A stretch of DNA of 35,875 bases, taken from Pseudonocardiales bacterium. Lineage in GTDB: Bacteria > Actinomycetota > Actinomycetes > Mycobacteriales > Pseudonocardiaceae. The notes below the pieces were generated by a model, which worked only from the letters and a program-made list of their open reading frames with translations, was not told where the DNA came from and ran no database searches. The stretch spans positions 1-35,875 of the forward strand of contig JAODNG010000435.1 of NCBI GenBank assembly GCA_025465385.1. Reading direction: 5' to 3'. This document shows positions 17,095-26,393 of the stretch, piece by piece (position 1 is the first letter of the stretch; the number at the start of each line of letters is the position of its first letter). The position numbers and the translations under genes were made by a program.

Positions 17095-18420
17095 TCAGAG
17101 CACCCGGACGGCGTAGGGCATGATACCGCTGTAGCGAACCGAAGTGACCCGGACCGCGGCTCCGGAGTATGGCGCCTCAATCATCTGTTCGCCGCCGATA
17201 TAGAGCGCCACATGGTGAATGTCGCCGTCGGTGCTCCAGAAGAGCATATCCCCCGGGCGTTTCTGGGCCAGCGGTACTTTGCGGCCGGTGTTGTACTGAA
17301 AGCCGGTGTAGTGCGGTAGCGATCCACCGAGCGCGTGTGAGAACGCGTAGATCATCAGGCCGGAGCAGTCGAAGCCTACCCTGCGGTAGTCGCCGTAGGT
17401 GTCCGCGACGCCGCCGTCGCGAACGCCGACCGTGGGTCCGTCGGCGTTGCCGCCACCCCACGAATAGCGCACGCCCAGCTGAGCCATCGCCCGGTTGATT
17501 ACCGACTGGACAGAGCTGGTGGCCACCCGAGAGCTGCCGCCGGTGACCGCGGAACTTCTCTCGGCGGCGGCGGCAGCGGCCGCAGCCGCCGCCGCCTGTT
17601 CGCGATCGCGTTCCACTCGCCACTGGTCGTAGCGCTGCCGCTGCCCGCGCAGTCCGGCTACGGCGTTTTGCGCATCGAAGAGTTGCCGCTCAAGATCGGA
17701 CTTGTGATTCTGCAGGGCGGTGGATTTTGCGGATTGCGCTGCCTCCGTATCGATGGCCACGCGGTAGGCGGTGTCCAGCGCCGTTTTGGCGTCAGTAGCA
17801 GCATGCTTGGCGGCCTGAGCCGCTGCCAGGGCCGCCCGGGTCTGAGAGTCCTTATTTGCGGCATCGACGCGGGCTCGCCGCATGTTGTCCACCGCGTGTA
17901 GCTGAGCCCCTCCCACCGCATCCAGCAGCTCGGCCCTGGCGAGGAGGTCCTTCGGACTGGTCGAGCCGAGGAAGGCCGACAGCGATCCCACGGTGTTGCC
18001 CTGACGAAAACTCGCGGCCGCGAACTGGTCGAGATCCTTATGCGCCACCGCGATCTGGGCCGCCGCCGCATCGGCTTCGGCGCGGGCGCTGTCTGCTGCG
18101 AGATTCGCCGCGGTTGCGGCGTTGTCCGCAGCCTGCAGGTTGATCAGCGCCTTGTTGGCCTGCTCGTGCCGGAGCTCCACCTGCGATTGACTTGCCAGCA
18201 GGTCGGCGTCCGCCTGGGCGACCTGGTTGGCTAATTGGCCTACCCGGGTCGCGGTCGCGTCGACGTGGCCCTGACTGGATTTGAGATCGTCGTCGCTGGG
18301 ATTGGGCGGAGGCGGCGGCAGCGCTTGTCCAACGGCCGGGTGACCCACTAGTGCCAGCACCGCAAGCATCACTGCGACAAACCCATGGCCGGCGAGGTGA
18401 CGTCGACTCCGGACGCTCAC
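17095..18420 (-). CDS. Secreted NlpC/P60 peptidoglycan endopeptidase (RipA-like)
   Basis: This 441-residue protein begins with a GTG preceded by AAGGAG. It has a Sec signal peptide (basic RSRRHLAGHG, hydrophobic FVAVMLAVLALVG, cleavage near GQA-LP). Residues about 40–260 are a long Ala/Gln-rich coiled coil, followed by a poly-Ala linker (about ten Ala before ERSSA). The C-terminal NlpC/P60 domain carries Cys352 in FDCSGLMIY, His403 in HHVALYIGG and Glu415 in MIEAP. It would cleave D-Glu–DAP bonds in the peptide stems, needed for cell separation, with the coiled coil acting as a regulatory arm. Position beside moxR matches ripA/ripB (Rv1477/Rv1478). I looked for a c-di-AMP riboswitch upstream and saw none. 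Confidence 0.93.
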   Translation of the reverse strand: MSVRSRRHLAGHGFVAVMLAVLALVGHPAVGQALPPPPPNPSDDDLKSSQGHVDATATRVGQLANQVAQADADLLASQSQVELRHEQANKALINLQAADNAATAANLAADSARAEADAAAAQIAVAHKDLDQFAAASFRQGNTVGSLSAFLGSTSPKDLLARAELLDAVGGAQLHAVDNMRRARVDAANKDSQTRAALAAAQAAKHAATDAKTALDTAYRVAIDTEAAQSAKSTALQNHKSDLERQLFDAQNAVAGLRGQRQRYDQWRVERDREQAAAAAAAAAAAERSSAVTGGSSRVATSSVQSVINRAMAQLGVRYSWGGGNADGPTVGVRDGGVADTYGDYRRVGFDCSGLMIYAFSHALGGSLPHYTGFQYNTGRKVPLAQKRPGDMLFWSTDGDIHHVALYIGGEQMIEAPYSGAAVRVTSVRYSGIMPYAVRVL

Positions 18421-18623
18421 ACCTCACTCCTTCCCCGGTGGCCTCGGCAGGCGCCAGTCCGCTCTGACGCCAGCGGATTTCGTCAAGTAGGCATGCGGGT
18501 GCACTCTGTCACGAGCCCCTCACAAACACCAACAAGCCCATAGGCAACTTACGCAACATCAGCCACATGGGCTAATACAGGGGGGGCGTCACAGCTAGTG
18601 ACAGGAGGGGCGACCGGGGCAGG
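18421..18623 (-). other. 203-bp upstream region of the NlpC/P60 gene
   Basis: This holds the ribosome binding site GGGGAAGGAGTGAG before the GTG at 18420 and a TTGACG hexamer further upstream (near 18485 on the minus strand) without a matching -10. A small inverted repeat GTCACAGCTAGTGAC at about 18588–18602 lies just after the acyl-CoA ligase stop and could belong to its 3' end. No gene is visible. Confidence 0.35.
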
Positions 18624-20162
18624 TCAGTTCACCTGCCGCTCCCGGCCCTCCCAATACTCCTGGCGCAGCTTGAACTTCTGGATCTTGCCAGTGGCGGTAC
18701 GCGGAATAGCCTCGCGAAACTCCACCGATGTCGGTGCCTTAAAGCCGGCTAGCCGTTCCTTGCAGTAGGCGATCAGCTCGTGCTCGGTGACCTGCTGCCC
18801 CGCGGCCACGACGACCAGCGCTTTGACCGTCTCACCCCATCGTTCCGACGGCGCGCCGATCACCGCGACCTCGGCCACGGCCGGGTGACTGAACAGGCAG
18901 TCCTCCACCTCGATGGAAGAGACGTTCTCACCGCCGGTGATGATCACATCCTTTTTCCGGTCAATAATGGACAAGTAGCCCTGGTCATCCACCTGCCCGC
19001 CATCGCCGGTGTGAAACCAGCCGTCCACGAGCACTTCGCTGCTGGCCTGCGGGCTGTCCCAGTAACCGGCCATCACGACATTGGAGCGGGCCAAGACCTC
19101 TCCGGACTCGGAGGTACGCAGTTGCACGCCGAGCGCTGGGGCACCGGCCCGGGACAGCCGGCGGGCGCGATCAGCAGCGGGCAGCTCATCATCGGCCGGT
19201 CCGCCGCGGTTGAAGGTCAACAATGGCGCGGTCTCGGACAGCCCGTAGAGCTGCATGAACTCCCAACCGAGTTCCTCGCCGACCCGTTGGATCAGCCTGG
19301 TGGGCGGCGGCGCACCCGCGCAGACCAACCGCACCCGCCCTCGCCCCGGAATCTCGCCATCCCAGCTCGTAGCGGCGTCGAGCACCGCGTTCCACACCGC
19401 GGGGGCGCCACACATCAGCGTCACGCCGTGCTGGTCGATCCGCCGCAGGATCTCGGCGCCATCAATCCTGCGTTGGACGATCTGCTTGGCTCCCAACCCG
19501 ACAAGGCCGAAGGGCATGCCCCAGCCGTTGCAATGGAACATCGGCAAGGTGTGCAGGTAGACGTCACGTTCCCAGACACGTGTGTGCATGGCGAAGGTCA
19601 CCGCGTTGATCCAGATGTTGCGATGGGTCAGCTGCACTCCTTTGGGCCGGGCGGTTGTGCCCGAGGTGTAGTTGATCGTCGCCGTGGCGTCCTCGTCAGG
19701 CTCGGCCCACAGCTGCGGCTCGGTGTCGAAGCGCATCACCTGCTCGTCGGTCTCGGTGCCCAGTACGAACCGGTGTGGCGCGGCCACCGCTTTGAGGGCG
19801 TCGTCGAGTTCCGGGTCGACCAGCAGCACCGACGCGCCGCTGTGCGACACGATGTAGTTCACCTCGTCAGCGTGCAGCCGGAAGTTCACCGGCACGCAGA
19901 TGCGGCCGCTGGCGGGGACCGCATGCAGTAGCTCGAGCAGCCGCGTCGAGTTGTGGCTGACAACGGCGACCCGCTGTCCTGGACCCAGACCGAGCGCGTC
20001 CAGGCCCGCCTGCCAGGCGCGGACCCTGCTGCCCAGCTCCTGGAAGCTCGACGTGGGCACCGGGGCGGCCGGTTGATCGGGGTCGTCGACCACTGCGGTC
20101 GACTGGGCGAACGCCGTCTCGCCGCGGGCCAGGAAGTCAGCGACGGTCAAAGGCACCCGCAT
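18624..20162 (-). CDS. Fatty-acid–CoA ligase (acyl-CoA synthetase, ANL family)
   Basis: The ATG at 20162 has GGAGG eight bases upstream; the ORF-track GTG at 20171 overlaps that site and is unlikely, so the protein has 512 residues. It activates a carboxylic acid via acyl-AMP and transfers it to CoA. The P-loop YTSGTTARPKGVQLTHRN (about 170), YGLSETAPLL (about 300), TGDGGQVDDQGYLSIIDRKK (about 395) and the C-terminal PRTATGKIQKFKLR with the catalytic Lys are all present. The overall pattern is like medium- or long-chain FadD and plant-type AMP ligases. It is cytosolic, a single gene, and divergent from acnA across 178 bp. Chain length preference cannot be told. Confidence 0.9.
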   Translation of the reverse strand: MRVPLTVADFLARGETAFAQSTAVVDDPDQPAAPVPTSSFQELGSRVRAWQAGLDALGLGPGQRVAVVSHNSTRLLELLHAVPASGRICVPVNFRLHADEVNYIVSHSGASVLLVDPELDDALKAVAAPHRFVLGTETDEQVMRFDTEPQLWAEPDEDATATINYTSGTTARPKGVQLTHRNIWINAVTFAMHTRVWERDVYLHTLPMFHCNGWGMPFGLVGLGAKQIVQRRIDGAEILRRIDQHGVTLMCGAPAVWNAVLDAATSWDGEIPGRGRVRLVCAGAPPPTRLIQRVGEELGWEFMQLYGLSETAPLLTFNRGGPADDELPAADRARRLSRAGAPALGVQLRTSESGEVLARSNVVMAGYWDSPQASSEVLVDGWFHTGDGGQVDDQGYLSIIDRKKDVIITGGENVSSIEVEDCLFSHPAVAEVAVIGAPSERWGETVKALVVVAAGQQVTEHELIAYCKERLAGFKAPTSVEFREAIPRTATGKIQKFKLRQEYWEGRERQVN

Positions 20163-20340
20163 GGTTGCCACCTCCGGCGTGTTCTCATTACCAAAGAGAC
20201 CCAGGGTATGACGTGTTACCAGGATGCTTCGTGCACTTCACCTGATCGTTAAGGCCGCGCCCGCTGATCACCCCGGCGGATGCTCAGACGTAGAGTCACG
20301 GTGTAGGGCACCGCGTTAGCCCTCTCCCAAGGAGGTGTCG

Positions 20341-23181
20341 ATGACCCACCCAGCAGCCAGCGCCGACAGCTTCGGCACCCGCGGCACCCTGTCCGTCGGA
20401 TCCGCCCGCTACGAGGTGTTCCGGTTGGCCGAGTTGGACCGGCGCCTCGGTACCCGGTGGCGTGCCCTGCCGTACAGCTTGAAGGTGCTGCTGGAGAACC
20501 TGCTGCGCTGGGAATCAGACACTGTCGGTGGGCGTGTCACGGCCGAACACATCGCGGCGCTCGCCGGTTGGGACGCGCAGGCACAGTGCTCCACTGAGAT
20601 CCAGTTCACTCCCGCCCGCGTCATCATGCAAGATTTCACTGGAGTGCCCTGCCTGGTCGATCTGGCCACGATGCGCGAGGCGGTCACAGCCCTGGGTGGC
20701 GATCCGCATGCGGTCAATCCGCTGGCGCCTGCCGAGCTGGTCATCGATCACTCGGTGATCGCCGATGTGTTCGGCCGTCCGGACGCCTTCGAGCGCAATG
20801 TCGACCTGGAGTACCAGCGAAACTGGGAGCGCTACCAGTTCCTGCGCTGGGGCCAGGGTGCCTTCGACGAGTTGAAGGTAGTCCCGCCGGGGACCGGCAT
20901 TGTGCACCAAGTCAACATCGAGCATCTGGCCCGTACCGTAATGATCCGCAACGGCCAGGCATATCCGGACACCGTGGTGGGCACCGACAGCCACACCACG
21001 ATGGTCAATGGGCTCGGCGTGTTGGGCTGGGGCGTGGGTGGAATTGAGGCCGAAGCAGCGATGCTGGGTCAGCCAGTGTCGATGCTCATCCCGCAGGTGA
21101 TCGGGTGCAAACTCACCGGGTCCATCCCGCCGGGGGCAACCGCGACCGATGTCGTGCTCACCCTGACCGAGATGCTTCGCCGATACGGCGTGGTCGGGAA
21201 GTTCGTCGAATTCTACGGCGAGGGTGTGGCTGCGGTGCCGCTGGCCAACCGCGCCACCATCGGCAACATGAGTCCGGAGTTCGGCTCCACCTGCGCGATC
21301 TTCCCGATTGATCAGGAGACCGTCCGCTACTTGACGTTGACCGGTCGCCCCGCCGAGCAGCTTGCGTTGGTCGAGGCCTACGCCAAGGAACAGGGCCTCT
21401 GGCACGACCCGCACCGGGAGGCCACCTACTCCGAGTACCTGGAGCTGGACCTGTCCACCGTGGTGCCCTCCATCGCCGGGCCCAAGCGCCCGCAGGACCG
21501 GATCTCACTGACCGACGCCAAGCCGGCGTTTCGCCGCGCGCTCGTCGGCTACACGTGCGCTACCGAGTGCCCGGTCGACGAGGCCGGCGCCGAATCCTTT
21601 CCGGCCAGCGACGCTCCCGCGGTGAGCGGCGGTAACGGCGCCGAAGTACCGTACAAAGCGACCTCTCCCGCCGCCGACGCGTCGGGCCGTGCCAGCTCTC
21701 CGACGCCAGTGCGGCCATCCAAGGGCGCTGGCTACGAGATCGACCACGGTGCGGTGGTGATCGCTTCGATCACCTCGTGCACCAACACGTCCAACCCATC
21801 AGTGATGATCGGCGCCGCGCTGCTAGCCCGCAACGCCGTCGAACGGGGCCTGACCGTCAAGCCATGGGTGAAGACGTCGATGGCGCCGGGGTCCCAGGTG
21901 GTCACGGACTATTACGAGAAGGCTGCTCTGTGGCCATACCTGGAAAAGCTTGGCTATCACCTGGTCGGGTACGGCTGCACAACCTGTATCGGCAATTCCG
22001 GCCCGCTTCCCGAAGAGGTCCACCAAGCCGTTCATGACGCCGATCTCGCTGTAGTCAGTGTGCTGTCCGGTAATCGCAACTTCGAGGGCCGGATCAACCC
22101 GGACGTCACGATGAACTATCTCGCCTCGCCGCCGCTGGTGATCGCCTATGCGCTGGCCGGAACGATGGATATCGACTTCGCCAGCGACCCGCTGGGGCAC
22201 GACCGCGACGGCCAGCCGGTCTATCTTACGGACATCTGGCCCGCGCCAGAGGAAATTCAGAAGGTGATCGAATCCACGATCAGCCAGGAGATGTTCGCCA
22301 AAGATTACGCTGACGTCTTCGCCGGTGATGCTCGCTGGCAGTCACTCCCCACGCCGGAGGGCGAGACCTTCACCTGGGATCCGGAATCGACCTACGTCCG
22401 CAAGCCTCCGTATTTCGACGGCATGACCGCGCAGGCGCCGCCGGTGCGCGACATTTCGGCCGCGCGAGTGTTGGTGCTGCTCGGAGACTCGGTGACCACC
22501 GACCACATCTCACCGGCCGGCACGATCAAGGCGGATTCCCCGGCTGGCCGCTACCTGGCTGAGCGAGGTGTGGAGCGTAAAAACTTCAATTCCTATGGAT
22601 CTCGCCGGGGCAATCACGAGGTAATGATCCGCGGTACCTTCGCCAACATCCGACTGCGGAACTTACTGCTTAACAACACCAGTGGCGGCTACACCCGCGA
22701 CTTCACCACGGAATCCGACGGTGACCAACCGGTCCCGATATATGACGCGGCTCAACATTACGCCGCCAATGGGATTCCGCTACTGATCGTCGGGGGCAAG
22801 GAATACGGTTCGGGTTCTTCGCGGGACTGGGCGGCCAAGGGCACCCGATTGCTGGGAGTGCAGGCGGTGTTGGCCGAATCCTTCGAGCGCATCCACCGCT
22901 CCAACCTGATCGGAATGGGCGTGCTCCCATTGCAGTTTCCAGCCGGCGAATCGGCCTCGTCATTGGGTCTCGACGGTACCGAAACATTCGACATCTCCGG
23001 CGTCACCGCTCTGAATAATGGCTCTATCCCAGCGACGGTGCAGATCAAAGCCACCCGTGAAGGGGCCGATCCGGTTGATTTCGACGCCGTACTGCGCATC
23101 GACACCCCCGGCGAAGCTGAGTACTACCGCCACGGCGGCATTCTGCAATATGTTTTACGCGACATGGCGGGCCGCGCCTAG
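20341..23181 (+). CDS. acnA: Aconitate hydratase A
   Basis: This 946-residue enzyme interconverts citrate and isocitrate in the TCA cycle. The ATG at 20341 is set by AAGGAGG five bases upstream; the GTG at 20335 overlaps that site. The three [4Fe-4S] ligands are Cys480 in [10 protein letters not shown] and Cys546/Cys549 in [12 protein letters not shown]. Other marks are [47 protein letters not shown] and [16 protein letters not shown] of the C-terminal swivel domain. Between about residues 415 and 465 is a low-complexity insert ([20 protein letters not shown]…) as seen in other actinobacterial aconitases. It matches Rv1475c in position. Confidence 0.96.
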   Translation: MTHPAASADSFGTRGTLSVGSARYEVFRLAELDRRLGTRWRALPYSLKVLLENLLRWESDTVGGRVTAEHIAALAGWDAQAQCSTEIQFTPARVIMQDFTGVPCLVDLATMREAVTALGGDPHAVNPLAPAELVIDHSVIADVFGRPDAFERNVDLEYQRNWERYQFLRWGQGAFDELKVVPPGTGIVHQVNIEHLARTVMIRNGQAYPDTVVGTDSHTTMVNGLGVLGWGVGGIEAEAAMLGQPVSMLIPQVIGCKLTGSIPPGATATDVVLTLTEMLRRYGVVGKFVEFYGEGVAAVPLANRATIGNMSPEFGSTCAIFPIDQETVRYLTLTGRPAEQLALVEAYAKEQGLWHDPHREATYSEYLELDLSTVVPSIAGPKRPQDRISLTDAKPAFRRALVGYTCATECPVDEAGAESFPASDAPAVSGGNGAEVPYKATSPAADASGRASSPTPVRPSKGAGYEIDHGAVVIASITSCTNTSNPSVMIGAALLARNAVERGLTVKPWVKTSMAPGSQVVTDYYEKAALWPYLEKLGYHLVGYGCTTCIGNSGPLPEEVHQAVHDADLAVVSVLSGNRNFEGRINPDVTMNYLASPPLVIAYALAGTMDIDFASDPLGHDRDGQPVYLTDIWPAPEEIQKVIESTISQEMFAKDYADVFAGDARWQSLPTPEGETFTWDPESTYVRKPPYFDGMTAQAPPVRDISAARVLVLLGDSVTTDHISPAGTIKADSPAGRYLAERGVERKNFNSYGSRRGNHEVMIRGTFANIRLRNLLLNNTSGGYTRDFTTESDGDQPVPIYDAAQHYAANGIPLLIVGGKEYGSGSSRDWAAKGTRLLGVQAVLAESFERIHRSNLIGMGVLPLQFPAGESASSLGLDGTETFDISGVTALNNGSIPATVQIKATREGADPVDFDAVLRIDTPGEAEYYRHGGILQYVLRDMAGRA

Positions 23182-23363
23182 CGATTCGCCTAGTCATGGC
23201 CAGGCTGGTAGCTGCGCGGTGCTGATCGAGCTGCGATGGCCAACCGTTCCGAGCCGGCCAGGAGCGATCCCGCAAACTGGGTAAAGCGGGTCACGCGTAC
23301 GGCCGCCTGTCGGTGGGCATCCCTGAAGCAGAAGCGCTGGTCGACGGGAAGCTGAGGTCAGGT

Positions 23364-24380
23364 ATGACTCATCGTCAGGTTGTGGTGATCACCGGGGCGA
23401 GCGCGGGGATCGCCCGCGCGACCGCGCGACAATTCGGCGCCCGAGGGGCGCAAGTGGCGCTGCTGGCGCGCGGGCAGGCAGGTCTGGACGGCGCGGCCAA
23501 GGATGTAGAGAACGCCGGCGGCAGCGCCTTGACCATCCCCACCGACGTCGCGGACTATGACCAGGTCGACGCCGCAGCCACACAGGTTGAGGACACCTTC
23601 GGGCCGATCGATGTGTGGATCAATGTGGCGTTCACTTCCGTTTTCGCCCCATTCCACGAGATCGGGCCCGAGGAGTTCCGCCGGGTCACCGAGGTCAGCT
23701 ATTTGGGCTTCGTCTACGGCACCATGGTGGCGCTGGCCCGGATGCGGCCACGCGACCGGGGCACCATCGTTCAGGTGGGCTCCGCGCTGGGGGAACGCAG
23801 CATCCCGTTGCAGTCTGCGTACTGCGGCGCGAAGCACGCCATCAACGGGTTTACCGAGTCGCTGCGCACCGAGCTGATGCATGACGGCAGCAACGTCGCG
23901 ATCACGGTCGTGCAGATGCCGGCGGTCAACACCCCGCAGTTCTCCTGGGTACTCTCCCGGCTGCCCCACCACCCCCAGCCGGTGCCACCGATCTACCAGC
24001 CTGAGGTGGCTGCGCGTGCCGTCGTGTTCGCCGCCGACCACCCGCGCCGCAAGCAGTACTGGGTGGGTGCGAGCACCGCGGGCACCCTGCTCGGCCAGAA
24101 GATCGCCCCAGCGCTGCTGGACCGCTATCTGGCTAAGACCGGCTACCAGTCACAGCAGACCAAGGAGAAGGTCGGCCCGGACCGACCGCACAACCTGTGG
24201 AAACCCGTCGACGGCAAAGACGGGCACGACCACGGCGCGCACGGGGTGTTCGACTCCCAGGCCCATGGGCACTGCGCGCAGCTATGGTTCTCCCACCATG
24301 CCCGGCTGAGCTCGAGTCTGCTGGCGGGAGCCGGGATCGCGGCGCTGGCGACCGCGGTGTCGCGGTTGCGGAGGCGGTGA
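23364..24380 (+). CDS. Short-chain dehydrogenase with His-rich linker and C-terminal membrane anchor
   Basis: I start at the ATG at 23364 (338 residues), where [16 protein letters not shown] begins the Rossmann fold. The catalytic Ser lies in VGSALGERS, and Tyr and Lys in [12 protein letters not shown]. The usual NNAG motif is replaced by NVAF ([12 protein letters not shown]), and the cofactor loop ends GIA rather than GIG, as in some relatives of this subgroup. After residue about 240 there is an extension of about 95 residues: a His-rich stretch ([20 protein letters not shown]) and a hydrophobic helix ([17 protein letters not shown]) before a basic end RLRRR. The protein is probably tethered to the membrane. 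Substrate unknown. It lies 182 bp after acnA and convergent with the zinc cluster. Confidence 0.88.
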   Translation: MTHRQVVVITGASAGIARATARQFGARGAQVALLARGQAGLDGAAKDVENAGGSALTIPTDVADYDQVDAAATQVEDTFGPIDVWINVAFTSVFAPFHEIGPEEFRRVTEVSYLGFVYGTMVALARMRPRDRGTIVQVGSALGERSIPLQSAYCGAKHAINGFTESLRTELMHDGSNVAITVVQMPAVNTPQFSWVLSRLPHHPQPVPPIYQPEVAARAVVFAADHPRRKQYWVGASTAGTLLGQKIAPALLDRYLAKTGYQSQQTKEKVGPDRPHNLWKPVDGKDGHDHGAHGVFDSQAHGHCAQLWFSHHARLSSSLLAGAGIAALATAVSRLRRR

Positions 24381-24391
24381 ACCGCTTCAAC
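24364..24391 (+). terminator. Possible terminator hairpin at the SDR stop codon
   Basis: GAGGCG and CGCTTC pair around the SDR stop codon, and outer GGTT/AACC add four more pairs with a bulge. It sits between converging genes and could stop transcription from either side. No T-run is present. Confidence 0.35.
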
Positions 24392-24414
24392 CTCCCTCGC
24401 GCGCTTGCCTGCGG

Positions 24415-24606
24415 CTAACGGCGGCCAGCGGCCAGTTGGTAGCGGATGAGTCGTAGGTCCAGGAGACGTCGCAGGTCATCGCCGGCGAGTGCCACGTCAG
24501 CGGTCTCGACCGCGACGTCGGCACCGGCCACACCCATCGCGATGCCAATGTCGGCCAGCGCCAGCGCGGGGGCGTCATTTCCGGCCGCGGCAATGCCACC
24601 GAACAT
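24415..24606 (-). CDS. Stand-alone fragment of a P1B-type metal ATPase (63 residues)
   Basis: The sequence [20 protein letters not shown] then [20 protein letters not shown] then [18 protein letters not shown] aligns by eye with the end of the P-domain of heavy-metal ATPases (ZntA/CadA/Ctp), which read GDGINDAPALAxADVGIAMG. The ND of GDGxND is kept but the first Asp and everything before it are missing, as are the last two membrane helices. The ATG has an excellent GGGGAGG seven bases upstream and lies 21 bases, in frame, after the permease stop, so it is likely translated as part of the zinc operon. It cannot pump ions. It may be a gene remnant or a repurposed small protein; I call the coding sequence but not a function. 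Confidence 0.6.
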   Translation of the reverse strand: MFGGIAAAGNDAPALALADIGIAMGVAGADVAVETADVALAGDDLRRLLDLRLIRYQLAAGRR

Positions 24607-24627
24607 CGTACGACCTCCCCTGGACCG

Positions 24628-25488
24628 CTAATGGTTTACCTTCGACGATAGCCCTGATGCCTCCACCGATCGGGTGGCGCTGCGCCGGCGCCGAGTGCTG
24701 AGCAGTGCAAGGGCGTAGCCGCCGGTGGCGACGGCGAGGATGGCGAAGCTGGGCGGGAGCGCCGGCACTGTGTAGCTGAGCGCGAGGCCTGCCCACATCT
24801 CACCTACCGCAAGGCCGGCGGAGATGAGCAGCGCTGAGTACGGCCGGGTGGTGAGGCGTTGAGCTGTCCCGGCGGGTGCGGCGAGCAGCCCGAGCAGCAG
24901 CAGCGCACCGACGGCTTGGCTCGCCTCGGCGGCGGCGGCGCCGACCAAGGCGAGAAAGACATACCCGAGCATGCGGACCGGAATACCTCGGGCGGCGGCG
25001 ACGGCGTTGTCGATGCTGGCGAACAGCAGCGGTCGAGCGATGGTGACCATGCCAGCGGCGATGACGGCGGCGACGACGACCGCGGTGACCGCCTCGGAGC
25101 GGTTCAAGCCGAAAATTGAGCCGAACAGGACGTTGACGCCGGCGTTGCCGTTGCCGGCGCTGTTGGTGGTGGTGTACAGCGTCAGGAAGAACACGCCAAG
25201 GCCGAGGATCCAGGCGAACACGCTGCCGATCACGACGTCGTCAGCCCTGCCCCGTCCGCCGAGGGCGCCGAGGGCGACGCCCACGCCAATGGTCGCCGCA
25301 AACAGCCCGAACCGCTCGTCGACGCCCAGTGCCAGCGCCGCCAGAGCACCCGTGAACGCCACGTGGCTCAGCGCGTCGCCGGTGAAGACCTGGGCCCGCA
25401 GCACTACGAAGTAGCCAACCAGTCCGGCGGCTGCGGCGATGGCGGTACCGGCGAGCAGGGCGTTGACCAGGAATGACGGCCAGATCAT
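24628..25488 (-). CDS. Zinc/manganese ABC transporter permease, second copy
   Basis: The ATG at 25488 overlaps the stop of the preceding permease by four bases (ATGA), giving 286 residues; the longer ORF-track frame runs back into that gene. It has eight to nine hydrophobic segments of the ABC-3 (ZnuB/MntB) family. VVLRAQVFTGDALSHVAFTGALAA corresponds to the conserved R/K-x-FxGDAL(S)HVxxPG region, and GIPVRMLGYVFLALVGAAAAEASQAVG is the cytoplasmic coupling segment, followed by LLLLGLLAAPAGTAQ. Together with the neighbouring permease it would form a heterodimeric membrane channel. The tail (RRRRSATRSVEASG) is basic. Confidence 0.92.
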   Translation of the reverse strand: MIWPSFLVNALLAGTAIAAAAGLVGYFVVLRAQVFTGDALSHVAFTGALAALALGVDERFGLFAATIGVGVALGALGGRGRADDVVIGSVFAWILGLGVFFLTLYTTTNSAGNGNAGVNVLFGSIFGLNRSEAVTAVVVAAVIAAGMVTIARPLLFASIDNAVAAARGIPVRMLGYVFLALVGAAAAEASQAVGALLLLGLLAAPAGTAQRLTTRPYSALLISAGLAVGEMWAGLALSYTVPALPPSFAILAVATGGYALALLSTRRRRSATRSVEASGLSSKVNH

Positions 25489-26393
25489 GGCGCGGTCCAC
25501 GTTGGCGTCGGGCTCACTTCGGTAGTTCCGGCCCGCCACCGGGACCGCGTATGGCGGACTCCCTGGGCGGCCACATAACCGGCGAAGGCGAAGCTGGTCA
25601 CGAAAAACCCGACCGGAAATGGGGTGTAGTAGGCCACGCTCAGGCCGAGCCACGTGACGAGCAGCCCGATCGTGACTGTCAGAGCCAGCGCGCGGCCAGG
25701 TCGCGCGGTCAACGCCTGCGCGGTCGCCGCGGGCATCACCAGCAAGGCGAACACCAGCAGGGTCCCGGTGATCTGGCTGGCTTCGGCCGTCGCGGCACCG
25801 AGGAGCACCAGAAATGCCACCGACAGGGCGCGCACCGGCACGTTGCGGGCGGTCGCCACGTCAGGATCGATCGAGGCGAAGGCCAGCGGGCGACCGATCA
25901 CCGCCAGGGCGGCAAGCGACAAAGCGGCGACGACTCCCAGAAGGGTCACCTGTCCGGTGCTGATTCCCAGGAAGTTGCCGAACAGCAGCGCATTGATGCC
26001 ATTGAGGAATCCTTTGTAGAGCGCCACGAACAGAAATCCGCACGCTAAGGCGAAAGACTGGACAGTGCCGGTGACCGCTGACTCCTCCGAGTAGCCACCG
26101 GGTCCGGCGCGGGGCAACGCTGCGATGACCAGGGCTCCGGCCAGGCAGAACGCGAAGTAGCCGTAGCTGGCAGCGACACCGATCAGGACCGCGCCAGCTG
26201 CGCCAGGAAAACCGATCAGCGACAAGGTATGGCCGGCGAAGCTCTGCCGACGCAACACCATGAACCAGCCCATCACCCCGGCCAGCACCGCGACGATGGT
26301 GCCCGCGCGAAAGGCGTTGACCATGAACGGGAACGACCACATCTCCTGCAAATCGATGATCGGGTTCCAGCTCGGACTCGCTGCGAAGATCAC
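25485..26393 (-). CDS. Zinc/manganese ABC transporter permease, first copy
   Basis: A GTG at 26393 overlaps the stop of the ATPase gene (GTGA) and gives 302 residues; the ORF-track start at 27209 would lie inside the ATPase gene in another frame. The ABC-3 family motifs are VLRRQSFAGHTLSLIGFPGAAG, ARNVPVRALSVAFLVLLGAA and TAEASQITGTLLVFALLVMPAA, with about eight membrane helices. It is clearly related to, but not a recent duplicate of, the next permease. The pair makes this an importer with two different permease subunits, as in several actinobacterial zinc systems. Confidence 0.92.
   Translation of the reverse strand: MIFAASPSWNPIIDLQEMWSFPFMVNAFRAGTIVAVLAGVMGWFMVLRRQSFAGHTLSLIGFPGAAGAVLIGVAASYGYFAFCLAGALVIAALPRAGPGGYSEESAVTGTVQSFALACGFLFVALYKGFLNGINALLFGNFLGISTGQVTLLGVVAALSLAALAVIGRPLAFASIDPDVATARNVPVRALSVAFLVLLGAATAEASQITGTLLVFALLVMPAATAQALTARPGRALALTVTIGLLVTWLGLSVAYYTPFPVGFFVTSFAFAGYVAAQGVRHTRSRWRAGTTEVSPTPTWTAP

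Noticed and set aside
18421-18623. c-di-AMP (ydaO-type) riboswitch before the NlpC/P60 gene
   Set aside because: Such switches often precede actinobacterial cell-wall hydrolase genes, but the conserved sequence blocks are not present on the minus strand here.
18780-19931. 383-residue plus-strand ORF opposite the acyl-CoA ligase
   Set aside because: It is a shadow of the ligase gene; composition is His/Gly/Gln-rich and no motif is seen.
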